Shown: piece after piece, positions 27,158 to 35,300 of the stretch
Layout of the letters: every line of letters begins with the position of its first letter
How positions within the stretch are numbered: position 1 is the stretch's first letter
From: Burkholderiales bacterium
GTDB lineage: Bacteria > Pseudomonadota > Gammaproteobacteria > Burkholderiales > Burkholderiaceae_E
Assembly: GCA_029977705.1 (NCBI GenBank)
Contig: JAPOKJ010000005.1
Location: 1 to 64,000 of the forward strand
Length of the DNA stretch: 64,000 nucleotides
Direction: 5' to 3'
Position numbers and translations under genes: made by a program
The notes under the pieces: generated by a model
The model's input: the letters and a program-made list of their open reading frames with translations, nothing else
Databases searched by the model: none
What the model was told of the DNA's origin: nothing

Positions 27158-28171
27158 TTAGAACGAGTGACGGACGCCGAAACCGATACCGCGGGCGTTC
27201 TGGCCGGCAGCAGCGGGGCTGACCGTGTTGTCCGACGAACGCAGGTTACCGAGGGTCGGGGTAGCAGCCGAGTTGTTGCTGGCTTGACCAACGGTTGCGT
27301 ACAGGGTGGTGCGCTTGCTCATCGGATAGGTGTAAGCCAGGCCGAAGGTGTTGCTGCGACCGCCGCCGGTTTCAGCCGAGGCACGCGAGTACTGGGCGAT
27401 GACGTTACCAGCGCCGACGGCCACGTTGCCACCCAGCGACCAGTAGGTCACGTTGTCGCCCGCCAGGGGCGGATCCACTTTCTGCCAGGAGGCTTTCAGG
27501 CCGAAGGCACCAAAGTTGTAGCCGCCGCCCACACCGACCTTCTTGGTGGAGTTGCCAGTGGCATCATTGGTGTTTTCGTAGTACAGACCGGCCATCAGCG
27601 GGCCGGCAGCGTAGCCACCAGCCAGCGAGAAGCCACGACCGGCGCTGTTGTTGCCAGCCACTTCGCCGAAGCCGTAGGCAGCCTGGGCGCTGAAGCCGCC
27701 CATGTTGGGGCTGTCATAGAAGATGGCGTTCGAGAAACGAACCGAGGTACCACCGATGATGGCGGTGTAGTTCAGGGCGTTGCCGTACAGGCCATAACCC
27801 AGGGCATCCCAGCCGCCAGCGGCCAAGAACGCGGGGGTGTAGTCACGGCCGATACGGACTTCACCGAAGCCGCCCTGGAAGCCGGCGTAGGCACGGCGCT
27901 GGAAGACGTTGGCGTCAGCGGCGCCGGTATCCACTCTCAGACCGCCTTCGAGGGTGAAGACAGCCTTCAGGCCACCGCCGAGGTCTTCGGTGCCACGGAT
28001 GCCCCAACGCGAGGTGGACATCATGCCGGAGTCGACGCGCATGGCGCTGTTGACGCCGTCGCTGACAGAGGTGATGCCGACGTCGGCAATACCGTACAGG
28101 GTCACGTTCGTCTGGGCAAACGCGGCAGCGGGCAGCGCAGCGATTGCGACAGCAAGAAGCGATTTTTTCAT
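27158..28171 (-). CDS. outer-membrane general porin (second)
   Basis: A 337-residue porin of the same family as its convergent neighbour. The signal peptide is MKKSLLAVAIAALPAAAFA, followed by QTNVTLYGIADVGI. Other landmarks are RWGIRGTEDLGGGLKAVFTLE, FQRRAYAGFQGGFGEVRIGRDY, YPMSKRTTLYATVGQ and the terminal GIGFGVRHSF. The two porins share layout but differ through the loops, so this is an old pair rather than a recent duplication. I chose the ATG at 28171, preceded by GGAG, because the signal peptide starts there. Its own terminator follows. Confidence 0.95.
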   Translation of the reverse strand: MKKSLLAVAIAALPAAAFAQTNVTLYGIADVGITSVSDGVNSAMRVDSGMMSTSRWGIRGTEDLGGGLKAVFTLEGGLRVDTGAADANVFQRRAYAGFQGGFGEVRIGRDYTPAFLAAGGWDALGYGLYGNALNYTAIIGGTSVRFSNAIFYDSPNMGGFSAQAAYGFGEVAGNNSAGRGFSLAGGYAAGPLMAGLYYENTNDATGNSTKKVGVGGGYNFGAFGLKASWQKVDPPLAGDNVTYWSLGGNVAVGAGNVIAQYSRASAETGGGRSNTFGLAYTYPMSKRTTLYATVGQASNNSAATPTLGNLRSSDNTVSPAAAGQNARGIGFGVRHSF

Positions 28172-28517
28172 GAGGTTTATCTCCAAAGTTTTAAGGTAAC
28201 CGGCCACGTGCCGTTGGGTACCGACACAGCGACCTCAACTCCCCGATCCATCCTCCAAGACGCAGGCGCCACGGAAAAACCGGTTCGGACTGAAGCTGAG
28301 TGGATTCTCCCGGAAAAGCGCCCCCCGGGCAAAACAAAGTTCCTTGCATCGGGCTTTTGCCGACAACCTTGTTGTGCGTTTGCAACGACTGTTTGGAGGA
28401 GAGTGTCGTAAAAAGCCAACTTCTTGATTTGTCCGGGTAGAAAGCCATGTGCGAGTCTTTGGTGCAATCAAAACCTGCCGCTGGTACGAGGCGCGCGACC
28501 GCTGGTATCTTCCGCTC
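28172..28517. promoter_or_regulatory. divergent region between second porin and coq7
   Basis: These 346 bases hold no convincing gene. They must contain the leftward porin promoter and the rightward coq7 promoter. GGAG about 12 bases before the porin ATG is its ribosome-binding site. The stretch 28310-28420 has several short self-complementary words but no clear consensus promoter that I would defend. Confidence 0.4.
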
Positions 28518-29198
28518 ATGCGATCCCTCAGTTTTACCGACCGTCTCCTTGCCCTTGCAGGCCGTGCGCCCGCCTTGATGAGCGCCGCACCGGCAAGTCC
28601 TTCGTCGCTGCCCAGCCCTGTGTCGTCGGCTCCATCGGCCTCCCAGTCGTCCGCCGCTGCCTTGCAGTCCTCCGATGAGGCGCTCTCCCCCGAAGAGCGT
28701 CGCCTCTCGGCCTCGCTGATGAGGGTCAACCATGTGGGCGAGGTTTGCGCCCAGGCGCTTTATGAAGCGCAGGCGCTGATGGCACAGGACCCTGCGACTG
28801 CCGCGCAGTTGCAGGAGGCGGCCCGGGAAGAGCGCGATCATCTGGTCTGGACCCAGACCCGCCTGGAACAGTTGGGGGCGTCGCCTTCGGTGCTCAATCC
28901 CCTCTGGTTTGCCGGGGCCCTGGGCCTGGGCCTGCTGGCGGGTCGGCTCGGAGACAAGGTCAGTCTGGGCTTCATTGCCGAGACCGAGCGCCAGGTGGAG
29001 GCTCATCTGGCAGGGCACCTGCAGCGGCTGCCCGAGGCGGACCAGGCCTCCCGGGCGATCGTGGCGCGGATGCGTGAGGACGAGGAACGGCACGGCCGCA
29101 AGGCGCAGGTGGCCGGAGCGGTCGCCTTTCCATGGCCGGCGCGTGCCGCGATGCGGGTGGCGGCCAAGGTGATGACGGTCACGGCTGCAAGGCTGTGA
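28518..29198 (+). CDS. coq7: Coq7-type demethoxyubiquinone hydroxylase
   Basis: A 226-residue di-iron protein that hydroxylates the ubiquinone precursor (2-polyprenyl-3-methyl-6-methoxy-1,4-benzoquinol) in the penultimate biosynthesis step. Iron-ligand segments are all present: [22 protein letters not shown]-like [19 protein letters not shown] and [10 protein letters not shown]. The domain starts near residue 60, after a Ser/Ala/Pro-rich N-terminal stretch that looks like a disordered linker. Bacteria with Coq7 instead of UbiF are common among Betaproteobacteria. I chose the ATG at 28518; the frame continues upstream without family similarity. Confidence 0.93.
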   Translation: MRSLSFTDRLLALAGRAPALMSAAPASPSSLPSPVSSAPSASQSSAAALQSSDEALSPEERRLSASLMRVNHVGEVCAQALYEAQALMAQDPATAAQLQEAAREERDHLVWTQTRLEQLGASPSVLNPLWFAGALGLGLLAGRLGDKVSLGFIAETERQVEAHLAGHLQRLPEADQASRAIVARMREDEERHGRKAQVAGAVAFPWPARAAMRVAAKVMTVTAARL

Positions 29199-29220
29199 CC
29201 CTGGCCGGTTCACACCGGAT

Positions 29221-29646
29221 TCAGGCGGTCTCGACAATTTCCCAGGTCATGCCCAGCTCGGCGGTCTTGGCCAGCATGGCCGAGGCCGAGCAGTACTTGT
29301 CGTGGGACAGCTTGATCGCGCGTTCAACGATGTTGGCCTTGAGACCCTTGCCGGTCACCGTGAAGTGAAAGTCGATGCGGGTAAAGACCTTCGGATCGGT
29401 TTCGGCGCGCTCGGCCTTCAGTTGCACATCACAGTTGCGAACGTCCTGGCCGCTCTTGCGCAGGATGACGACCACGTCATAGGCGGTGCAGCCGCCCGTG
29501 CCCAGCAGCACCATCTCCATTGGGCGCGGCCCCAGGTTCCGGCCGCCGCCCTCGGGCGCGCCGTCCATGACGACGGCATGACCGCTGCCGGTCTCAGCGA
29601 CGAAACTCATGCCGTGGGGTCCGGTCCAGCGAACGGTGGCTTCCAT
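29221..29646 (-). CDS. OsmC family protein
   Basis: A 141-residue protein of the OsmC/Ohr fold. Family blocks are MDGAPEGGGRNLGPRPMEM, LLGTGGCTAYDVVVIL with the first conserved Cys, and LSHDKYCSASAML with the second. In this family the cysteine pair can reduce organic hydroperoxides, but many members, especially this YhfA-like type, have no proven substrate. It converges on coq7 with 22 bases between stop codons. I chose the ATG at 29646; the longer frame upstream is Arg/Pro-rich and unrelated. Confidence 0.9.
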   Translation of the reverse strand: MEATVRWTGPHGMSFVAETGSGHAVVMDGAPEGGGRNLGPRPMEMVLLGTGGCTAYDVVVILRKSGQDVRNCDVQLKAERAETDPKVFTRIDFHFTVTGKGLKANIVERAIKLSHDKYCSASAMLAKTAELGMTWEIVETA

Positions 29647-29813
29647 GTCTCGGGGTCCTTTGTGCCTTGAGGGGGTGTGAGCAGAGGGGGCATTGTAATG
29701 AAGGGCCCGGCGGGGCGCTGCGCAGCCGCGACCGGCGTGCAGGGGGCACCAGCATCGGGCAGATCGTTCCAAAATCAAGCAAATCGACCTTTTGGACCGG
29801 AAAATGAAACAAA

Positions 29814-29896
29814 TTGCTGCGATGCAATATAGAGGAATCCCTCAAATTTCACTCTCGGAAGACTTTTTTCCAGAATTTTCTCTTGCATCGCAACAA
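29814..29896. repeat. inverted repeat upstream of candidate small RNA
   Basis: TTGCTGCGATGCAA at 29814-29827 is nearly the reverse complement of TTGCATCGCAACAA at 29883-29896 (13 of 14 positions). The arms are separated by 55 A+T-rich bases. It could be a pair of regulator half-sites or a long hairpin. It sits in the gene-free stretch 29647-30285 between osmC and rplM. Confidence 0.55.
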
Positions 29897-29910
29897 GGAC
29901 TGGCGTAAAG

Positions 29911-30022
29911 TTGACGCATCGGTTGAGCAGTCAGGCAAGTGCCGGCAGCGAAACCCAACGATGTCTCCTCCACCCTCCTCCTTTGGTGGATTCAAGCCCT
30001 GGCGAAAGCCGGGGCTTTTTTT
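29911..30022 (+). ncRNA. candidate small RNA ending in an intrinsic terminator
   Basis: No plus-strand gene ends within 700 bases upstream, yet a strong terminator lies at 29994-30022. Just before it is another hairpin, TCCACC at 29969-29974 with GGTGGA at 29985-29990. Two hairpins followed by a T-run is the usual shape of a bacterial small RNA. The 5' end is a guess: TTGACG at 29911 could be a -35 box (which would put the RNA start near 29945), or the promoter may be further up in the A+T-rich part. No known RNA family is recognised. Confidence 0.4.
29994..30022 (+). terminator. strong orphan intrinsic terminator
   Basis: AAGCCCTGGC at 29994-30003 pairs with GCCGGGGCTT at 30008-30017 (one G-T pair) around a GAAA tetraloop, followed by seven T. 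No plus-strand coding sequence directly precedes it. It would also shield the rplM promoter from upstream transcription. Confidence 0.85.
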
Positions 30023-30032
30023 ATCGGCGGGC

Positions 30033-30063
30033 TTGCCTTCGGGGCGGTTCGCCATGCTATACT
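30033..30063 (+). promoter_or_regulatory. rplM-rpsI promoter
   Basis: A TATACT -10 box at 30058-30063 is preceded by TG at 30055-30056, an extended -10 form. TTGCCT at 30033-30038 is a possible -35 box with a 19-base spacer. Transcription should start near 30070, leaving a leader of more than 200 bases. Confidence 0.65.
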
Positions 30064-30067
30064 CGCA

Positions 30068-30285
30068 GGCTTTCCCGCAAAAAGCGGGTGATGAAGCCGG
30101 AAATCAAGTCTGAAGGGGGATCTCAAGCCGAGATCCCGCGGGGAGATGCGAGGGTTCTGTACGGGGCCCGAAGCCTCCCGGATGGCGGGTCTGCGCTGCG
30201 ATGGGCAGCCAGCGGCCAGTGAAGGACCGGCAGGTCAAATCGGGGATCGGCGACGGTGCCGTTCCCCACTCTGGACAAATTGATC
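30068..30285 (+). promoter_or_regulatory. structured 5' leader of rplM
   Basis: The leader between promoter and rplM is unusually long for a ribosomal gene. It holds a bulged hairpin (GGCTT at 30068 with AAGCC at 30094, enclosing CCCGC and GCGGG) and a perfect 8-base stem, GGGATCTC at 30117-30124 with GAGATCCC at 30130-30137. L13 leaders with autogenous control are known in other bacteria. Whether this one works that way is inference. Confidence 0.45.
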
Positions 30286-30714
30286 ATGAAGACTTTTTCT
30301 GCCAAGGCGCACGAAGTCAACCGCGACTGGTTCGTGGTGGACGGCACTGACAAGGTTCTGGGCCGGCTGGCTGCGGAGATCGCCAAGCGTCTGCGCGGCA
30401 AGCACAAGCCCGAATTCACGCCCCATGTCGACACCGGTGATTTCATCGTGGTTGTCAATGCCGGCAAGATCCGTGTCACGGGCAACAAGACCCAGGACAA
30501 GATGTACTACCGCCACTCGGGCTACCCGGGCGGCATCAGCGAGACCAACTTTGGCAAGATGCAGGACCGCTTCCCCGGCCGCGCGCTGGAAAAAGCCGTC
30601 AAGGGCATGCTTCCCAAGGGTCCGCTGGGCTACGCGATGATCAAGAAGCTCAAGGTCTACGCCGAAGCCACACACCCGCACACTGCCCAACAACCCAAGG
30701 CTCTGGAGATCTAA
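30286..30714 (+). CDS. rplM: 50S ribosomal protein L13
   Basis: A 142-residue ribosomal protein, exactly the family length, binding 23S rRNA early in large-subunit assembly. It begins [19 protein letters not shown] and holds the L13 signatures [18 protein letters not shown] and [12 protein letters not shown], then [19 protein letters not shown] chose the ATG at 30286 to match family length; ten earlier codons in frame belong to the leader. It is followed after 3 bases by rpsI, the near-universal pairing. Confidence 0.98.
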   Translation: MKTFSAKAHEVNRDWFVVDGTDKVLGRLAAEIAKRLRGKHKPEFTPHVDTGDFIVVVNAGKIRVTGNKTQDKMYYRHSGYPGGISETNFGKMQDRFPGRALEKAVKGMLPKGPLGYAMIKKLKVYAEATHPHTAQQPKALEI

Positions 30715-30717
30715 GCC

Positions 30718-31110
30718 ATGATCGGCGAATACAACTACGGCACCGGCCGTCGCAAGAGCTCGGTGGCTCGCGTCTTCATCAAGAAGGGCAAGGGCGCGAT
30801 TGTCGTCAACGGCAAGGCGCTCGACCAGTATTTCGCGCGCGAAACCGGCCGCATGCTGGTCCGTCAGCCGCTCGAGGTGTCGCAGATGCACGATGCCTTC
30901 GACATCATGGTCAATGTGCACGGCGGCGGCGAGAGCGGTCAGGCAGGCGCGGTGCGCCACGGCATCACCCGTGCCCTGATCGACTATGACGCGACGCTCA
31001 AGCCCGCCCTGTCGCACGCTGGTCTGGTGACCCGCGATGCCCGCGAGGTCGAGCGCAAGAAAGTCGGTCTGCGCAAGGCGCGTCGTCGCAAGCAGTTCAG
31101 CAAGCGCTGA
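30718..31110 (+). CDS. rpsI: 30S ribosomal protein S9
   Basis: A 130-residue ribosomal protein of standard length; its C-terminal tail reaches the P-site tRNA. It carries [14 protein letters not shown] at the start, [20 protein letters not shown] in the middle and the basic tail [17 protein letters not shown] with the invariant terminal Lys-Arg. It is cotranscribed with rplM, three bases upstream, and followed by a clear terminator. Confidence 0.98.
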   Translation: MIGEYNYGTGRRKSSVARVFIKKGKGAIVVNGKALDQYFARETGRMLVRQPLEVSQMHDAFDIMVNVHGGGESGQAGAVRHGITRALIDYDATLKPALSHAGLVTRDAREVERKKVGLRKARRRKQFSKR

Positions 31111-31160
31111 TCCTGCGCGCAAGCGCTGCGATGGGCCCGCCTGGCGGGTCTGTCCGGAAC

Positions 31161-31189
31161 AAGGCCGCCCTGCATGGAGCGGCCTTTTT
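31161..31189 (+). terminator. intrinsic terminator of rplM-rpsI
   Basis: GGCCGC at 31163-31168 pairs with GCGGCC at 31179-31184 around a ten-base loop, followed by five T. It lies about 50 bases after the rpsI stop codon. Confidence 0.85.
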
Positions 31190-31283
31190 CATTGGGGCGC
31201 CCCCCAGTGCAAGGGGCGCACGGCGCCCTACGTTAATCTATGCGCCGGGTCGTTCCTGATCCCGGGCGCACCAGGAGAACATC

Positions 31284-32330
31284 ATGATCAAGGTAGGCAT
31301 TGTTGGCGGCACCGGCTACACCGGCGCGGAATTGCTCCGTCTGCTGTCGCAACATCCCCAGGCCGAACTGAAGGCCATCACCTCGCGGACGGAAAAGGGC
31401 ATGCCGGTAGCTGACATGTTCCCGTCGCTGCGACGCCGCGTGAGCCTGGCCTTCAGTGATCCGGCCGAGGCCCACCTCGATCAGTGTGATGTGGTCTTCT
31501 TTGCCACGCCCCATGGCGTGGCCATGACGCAGGGGCCGGCCCTGCTTGAAAAGGGTGTGCGCATCATCGATCTGGCGGCGGATTTCCGTTTGAAGGATCC
31601 GGCGGTGTTCGCCCACTGGTACAAGATGGAGCACAGCCAGCTCGGCTTGCTGGCCGAGTCGGTCTACGGCTTGCCGGAAGTCAATCGCGAGGCGATTCGC
31701 AAGGCGCGCGTGATCGGGCTGCCGGGCTGTTATCCGACCTCGGTGCAACTGGGCTTCCTGCCCCTGATCGAGCCGGCTGCAGGGGACCTGATCGAACTCG
31801 ACTCGCTGATCGCCGATTGCAAGTCGGGCGTTTCCGGCGCCGGTCGCAAGGCTGAGGTGCATACCTTGCTGGCCGAGGCCTCCGACAATTTCAAGGCTTA
31901 TGGCGTCAGCGGCCATCGCCACCTGCCCGAGATCGTGCAGGGCTTGCAGGCGATTGCCGGCCGGCCGGTCAAGCTGGTCTTCACCCCGCATCTGGTGCCG
32001 ATGATCCGCGGCATTCACGCCACCCTGTATGCCCGCGTCAAGCCTGGGGCCCAGGACGTGGATTTCCAGGCCTTGTTCGAGAAGCGCTATGCCCGTGAAC
32101 CTTTCGTGGATGTGATGCCCAAGGGCTCGACGCCCGAGACCCGCTCGGTGCGCGCCTCGAACATGGTGCGCATTGCGGTCCATCGCCCGCCAGGCAGCGA
32201 CCTGATCACGATCCTGGTGGTCGAGGACAACCTGGTCAAGGGCGCCTCGGGGCAGGGGGTGCAGGTGATGAACCTGATGTTCGGTCTGCCGGAGGACACC
32301 GGTCTGACCCAGGTGCCGGTACTGCCCTGA
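31284..32330 (+). CDS. argC: N-acetyl-gamma-glutamyl-phosphate reductase (ArgC)
   Basis: A 348-residue NADPH enzyme that reduces N-acetylglutamyl phosphate to the semialdehyde, the third step of arginine synthesis. The start [21 protein letters not shown] is the dinucleotide-binding fold. The active-site Cys lies in [15 protein letters not shown], and [10 protein letters not shown] and GHRHLPEI are further family blocks. Length fits the long ArgC type. A strong terminator follows, so argC appears monocistronic, placed after rplM-rpsI as in many Betaproteobacteria. Confidence 0.97.
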   Translation: MIKVGIVGGTGYTGAELLRLLSQHPQAELKAITSRTEKGMPVADMFPSLRRRVSLAFSDPAEAHLDQCDVVFFATPHGVAMTQGPALLEKGVRIIDLAADFRLKDPAVFAHWYKMEHSQLGLLAESVYGLPEVNREAIRKARVIGLPGCYPTSVQLGFLPLIEPAAGDLIELDSLIADCKSGVSGAGRKAEVHTLLAEASDNFKAYGVSGHRHLPEIVQGLQAIAGRPVKLVFTPHLVPMIRGIHATLYARVKPGAQDVDFQALFEKRYAREPFVDVMPKGSTPETRSVRASNMVRIAVHRPPGSDLITILVVEDNLVKGASGQGVQVMNLMFGLPEDTGLTQVPVLP

Positions 32331-32338
32331 CACGGCAA

Positions 32339-32368
32339 GCGCGGCCGCTCGCGCGGCAGCGCCTTTTT
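32339..32368 (+). terminator. intrinsic terminator of argC
   Basis: GCGCGGCCGC at 32339-32348 pairs with GCGGCAGCGC at 32353-32362 (one mismatch) around TCGC, followed by C and five T. It starts nine bases after the argC stop codon. Confidence 0.8.
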
Positions 32369-32394
32369 CAGCACGCTGCCCGCAAAGGGGATTG

Positions 32395-33135
32395 ATGGCA
32401 CTGCCCAAACGTCGTACCCGCCTGGCCACCGCTGCCCGGCTCACCGTGACCCGCCATGTGCCGTGGCCGCTGCGGGTGGCGGGCATTGCGGCGGCCGCAG
32501 TGGTGGGGGCAGGGCTGGCGCTGTGGGCCTGGCAGGCCGTGTTTGGCAATGCCCGCGAAGAGCGCGCCGCCATGCAGGCCGAATTGACGCAACTGAAAGC
32601 CGACCTCGACCGCGAGAGTGCCGAGCGCAAGCGCCTGGCCGCCATCGTCAATGCGTCCGACAGCAACCTGAAGGTCGAGCAGACGACGGTGCGGCAACTC
32701 TCGGACCAGGTCAAGAGCCTGGAGGCGGACAATGCCAAGCTCAAGGCCGACCTGTCCTACATGGAGCGGCTGCTGCCTTCCAGCGGCCAGGGCGAGATCA
32801 TTGCCATCCGCAGCCTCGAGATCACGCCTGATGCAGTGCCCAACCAGCTGCGCTACCGGGCCCTGGTGACCCAGGGCGGACGCGAGGAAAAGGCCTTCAG
32901 CGGCCAGTTGCAGCTGGTCCTCAACCTGCTGCATGAGGGCAAGCCCCTGACCCTGGTGGTGCCGGATCCCAAGGCGGCCGAGGGCCCCTTGCCCGACCGG
33001 CTGAAGCTCAACTTCACACGCCATGTGAAGGTAGAGGGTCAGGTGGAGGTGCCGCCCGGGGCGCAGCTGAAGAGTTTCCAGATGCGCGTGCTCGAGCGTG
33101 GCGCCTTGCGCGCCCAGCAGAGCGTCACCCGCTGA
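32395..33135 (+). CDS. DUF6776 family membrane protein
   Basis: A 246-residue protein with one N-terminal membrane helix at about residues 22-45 (LRVAGIAAAAVVGAGLALWAW). A coiled coil follows at about 50-125 (heptad-like stretch with AELTQLKADLDRESAERKRL and SDQVKSLEADNAKL). The C-terminal domain of about 110 residues is probably periplasmic. The layout and position before bactofilin and erpA match DUF6776 proteins of Betaproteobacteria. Function is unknown; linkage with bactofilin suggests an envelope or cell-shape role (inference). The ATG at 32395 follows an in-frame TTG. Confidence 0.82.
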   Translation: MALPKRRTRLATAARLTVTRHVPWPLRVAGIAAAAVVGAGLALWAWQAVFGNAREERAAMQAELTQLKADLDRESAERKRLAAIVNASDSNLKVEQTTVRQLSDQVKSLEADNAKLKADLSYMERLLPSSGQGEIIAIRSLEITPDAVPNQLRYRALVTQGGREEKAFSGQLQLVLNLLHEGKPLTLVVPDPKAAEGPLPDRLKLNFTRHVKVEGQVEVPPGAQLKSFQMRVLERGALRAQQSVTR

Positions 33136-33289
33136 GCGGGATCTTGCGAGGGGCGGGCGTTTCAGGGGCCACCCTAAGGGCTGCCCCAAGGGGCTGCGCG
33201 TTCAATGCGGCGTGCACCCCCGGGGATTGCCTTAGAATCCGGTGGCAGGCGCGTCGTCCCGATGCTGCCCCGGTGCGCAAGGAGTTGCC

Positions 33290-33688
33290 ATGTTCAGCAA
33301 GAAGACACCCGCCTCGAATGTCGTCATCGAGAGCCTGATCAGTGCCGGCACGGTCATTGAGGGCAATATCCGCTTCAAGGGCGGCCTGCGCATCGACGGG
33401 ACGGTCAAGGGCAATGTGGTGGCCGAGGAAGGGGCGCCCTCGACCCTGGTGTTGTCCGAGTCCGGGCGTATCGAAGGGGAGGTCAGCGCTGCCCACTTGA
33501 TGGTCAACGGGGCGGTGGTGGGGCCGATCACGGCCCACGACTCGATCGAATTGCAGCCCAAGGCCCGGGTCAATGGCCAAATCCATTACCTGGCACTGGA
33601 AATGCATCATGGTGCGGTGGTTGATGGTACGCTGTCGCATCTTGAAAATGGGCGGCCGGGCCTCAAACTGGCTGCCAGTAACGAATAG
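33290..33688 (+). CDS. bactofilin family protein
   Basis: A 132-residue bactofilin, a cytoskeletal protein that polymerises without nucleotide through a right-handed beta-helix. The repeating short-strand pattern is visible: ISAGTVIEGNIRFKGGLRIDGTVKGNVVA, then GRIEGEVSAAHLMVNGAVVG and RVNGQIHYLALEMHHGAVVDG. Bactofilins are often membrane-associated scaffolds for cell-wall enzymes. The DUF6776 protein upstream and the M23 peptidase nearby fit such a role. I chose the ATG at 33290, since earlier codons carry no bactofilin similarity. It lies 12 bases before erpA. Confidence 0.92.
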   Translation: MFSKKTPASNVVIESLISAGTVIEGNIRFKGGLRIDGTVKGNVVAEEGAPSTLVLSESGRIEGEVSAAHLMVNGAVVGPITAHDSIELQPKARVNGQIHYLALEMHHGAVVDGTLSHLENGRPGLKLAASNE

Positions 33689-33700
33689 TCTGGAGTTGCC

Positions 33701-34051
33701 ATGAATGCCATCGCCGAAATGCCCGCACCGCTGATCTTCACCGACAATGCGGCCGCCAAGGTCAAGGACTTGATCGCCGAGGAAGGCAACAATGCGCTCA
33801 AGCTGCGCGTGTTCGTCCAGGGCGGAGGCTGCTCGGGTTTCCAGTATGGTTTCACCTTCGATGAAGACGTCAACGAAGACGACACCACCATGGAAAAAGA
33901 TGGGGTCACCCTGCTGATCGATGCGATGAGCTACCAGTACCTGGTGGGCGCCGAAATCGATTACAAGGATGACATCAGCGGCTCGCAGTTCGTGATCAAG
34001 AACCCCAACGCGACCAGCACCTGCGGTTGCGGCTCTTCGTTTTCGGCCTGA
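33701..34051 (+). CDS. erpA: iron-sulfur cluster insertion protein ErpA
   Basis: A 116-residue A-type carrier that delivers iron-sulfur clusters to apoproteins, including those of isoprenoid synthesis and respiration. The three ligand cysteines are in place: Cys44 in [11 protein letters not shown], and Cys108 and Cys110 in the terminal STCGCGSSF. The middle block [18 protein letters not shown] is typical. It follows bactofilin after 12 bases and converges on anmK. Confidence 0.96.
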   Translation: MNAIAEMPAPLIFTDNAAAKVKDLIAEEGNNALKLRVFVQGGGCSGFQYGFTFDEDVNEDDTTMEKDGVTLLIDAMSYQYLVGAEIDYKDDISGSQFVIKNPNATSTCGCGSSFSA

Positions 34052-34081
34052 GTCCCTCGACGCCGTTGCGCCGGACCTGCT

Positions 34082-35281
34082 TCAGGGCAGGTAAAGCGCT
34101 CCCATCACCGTCGGGCGCGAACTGCCCGTGACCGTGCGCGCATCGAGCGCCTGACCTTCCCAGCGTTGCCAGGCCAGCCAGGCAAAGGCGCAGGCCTCCA
34201 TGGCCTGCGGGTCGATGCCCAGCCATTGGGTGTCGTGCAGATTGACCGTATCGCCCAGCGCCCCGCGCAGGGCCTCACTGATATCCCTCATCAACTGCGT
34301 GTTGCGCACGCCGCCCCCGCAGGCGTATACCGACAGTGCCCGTCCTTCTGCCTGTGCGGCCCCGACGGCCGGGTGCGCTGCCAGGGCGGCCGCCACGCTG
34401 CGGGCGGTCAGGGCGCTCAGGCTGGCTTGCGTGTCGGCCGCTGAGCGGTCCGTGTTCGGGCAGGCATGCAGACAGGCCTGCAGCCATGCGGGTGAGAAGT
34501 GCTCGCGGCCGGTGCTCTTGGGCGGCGGCAGGGCGAAATAGGGGTCTTGCAGGCAATGCGCGAGCAGGGCTGCATCCACCTTGCCGGTGGCGGCCCAGCG
34601 GCCCCCCTCGTCACGCAACTGGCCGCGTTGCTGGTGGCACCAGGCATCGAGCAGGGTGCAGGCCGGCCCGGTGTCAAAGCCGGCGGCACGTCCCTCGTGC
34701 AAAAGGCTCAGGTTCGCGATGCCGCCCAGATTCAGGATCACCCGCAGTTGATCGGGGCTCTCCAGCAGGTGGCGATGAAAGAGCGGCACCAGCGGGGCAC
34801 CCTGGCCGCCCAGGGCGACATCACCCGAGCGAAAGTCGCAGGCGACTGGCAGGCCACTGAGCGCCGCCAGCCGGGCACCATTGAACAGTTGCAGGGTGTA
34901 GCCACTGGCAGGCCGGTGGCGAATCGTCTGGCCGTGCGCGCCGATGGCCAGCACGGGTGTGTCGGGCACCTGTCGTTGCAGGTCTGCGACCACCTCGGCG
35001 TACAGATCGCTCAGGCGGTTGGCGGCGAGCGCGGCCAACTCGATGCTGTCCAGCGCGCCCATGACGCCTGCGATGTCGCTCAGCCGGTCCTTGTCGGCCC
35101 GGGCCAGCGCCAGCAGCAGGTCGCGAAGATCGCCGGGCATGTCCCGCGAGGCCTGTGCCATCGATTCGATGTGAAGGGGACGCCCCGGGCTTGCGGGATC
35201 GAAGCGGACCATCGTCCCGTCGACGCCATCGACACTGGTGCCTGACATCAGGCCGATGAATGCAGGGGAGGGGCTCCGCAT
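34082..35281 (-). CDS. anmK: anhydro-N-acetylmuramic acid kinase (AnmK)
   Basis: A 399-residue sugar kinase of the peptidoglycan recycling pathway; it opens and phosphorylates 1,6-anhydro-MurNAc to MurNAc-6-phosphate. The N-terminal GLMSGTSVDGVD is the diagnostic ATP-binding segment. IGAHGQTIRHRP, NLGGIANLSLL and GFDTGPACTLLDAW follow. The C-terminal CGGGVRNTQLM is also conserved. It starts 19 bases after the M23 peptidase gene and is probably cotranscribed with it, linking wall cleavage and recovery. Confidence 0.95.
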   Translation of the reverse strand: MRSPSPAFIGLMSGTSVDGVDGTMVRFDPASPGRPLHIESMAQASRDMPGDLRDLLLALARADKDRLSDIAGVMGALDSIELAALAANRLSDLYAEVVADLQRQVPDTPVLAIGAHGQTIRHRPASGYTLQLFNGARLAALSGLPVACDFRSGDVALGGQGAPLVPLFHRHLLESPDQLRVILNLGGIANLSLLHEGRAAGFDTGPACTLLDAWCHQQRGQLRDEGGRWAATGKVDAALLAHCLQDPYFALPPPKSTGREHFSPAWLQACLHACPNTDRSAADTQASLSALTARSVAAALAAHPAVGAAQAEGRALSVYACGGGVRNTQLMRDISEALRGALGDTVNLHDTQWLGIDPQAMEACAFAWLAWQRWEGQALDARTVTGSSRPTVMGALYLP

Positions 35282-35300
35282 GGCGGATGCCTTGCGGCGC

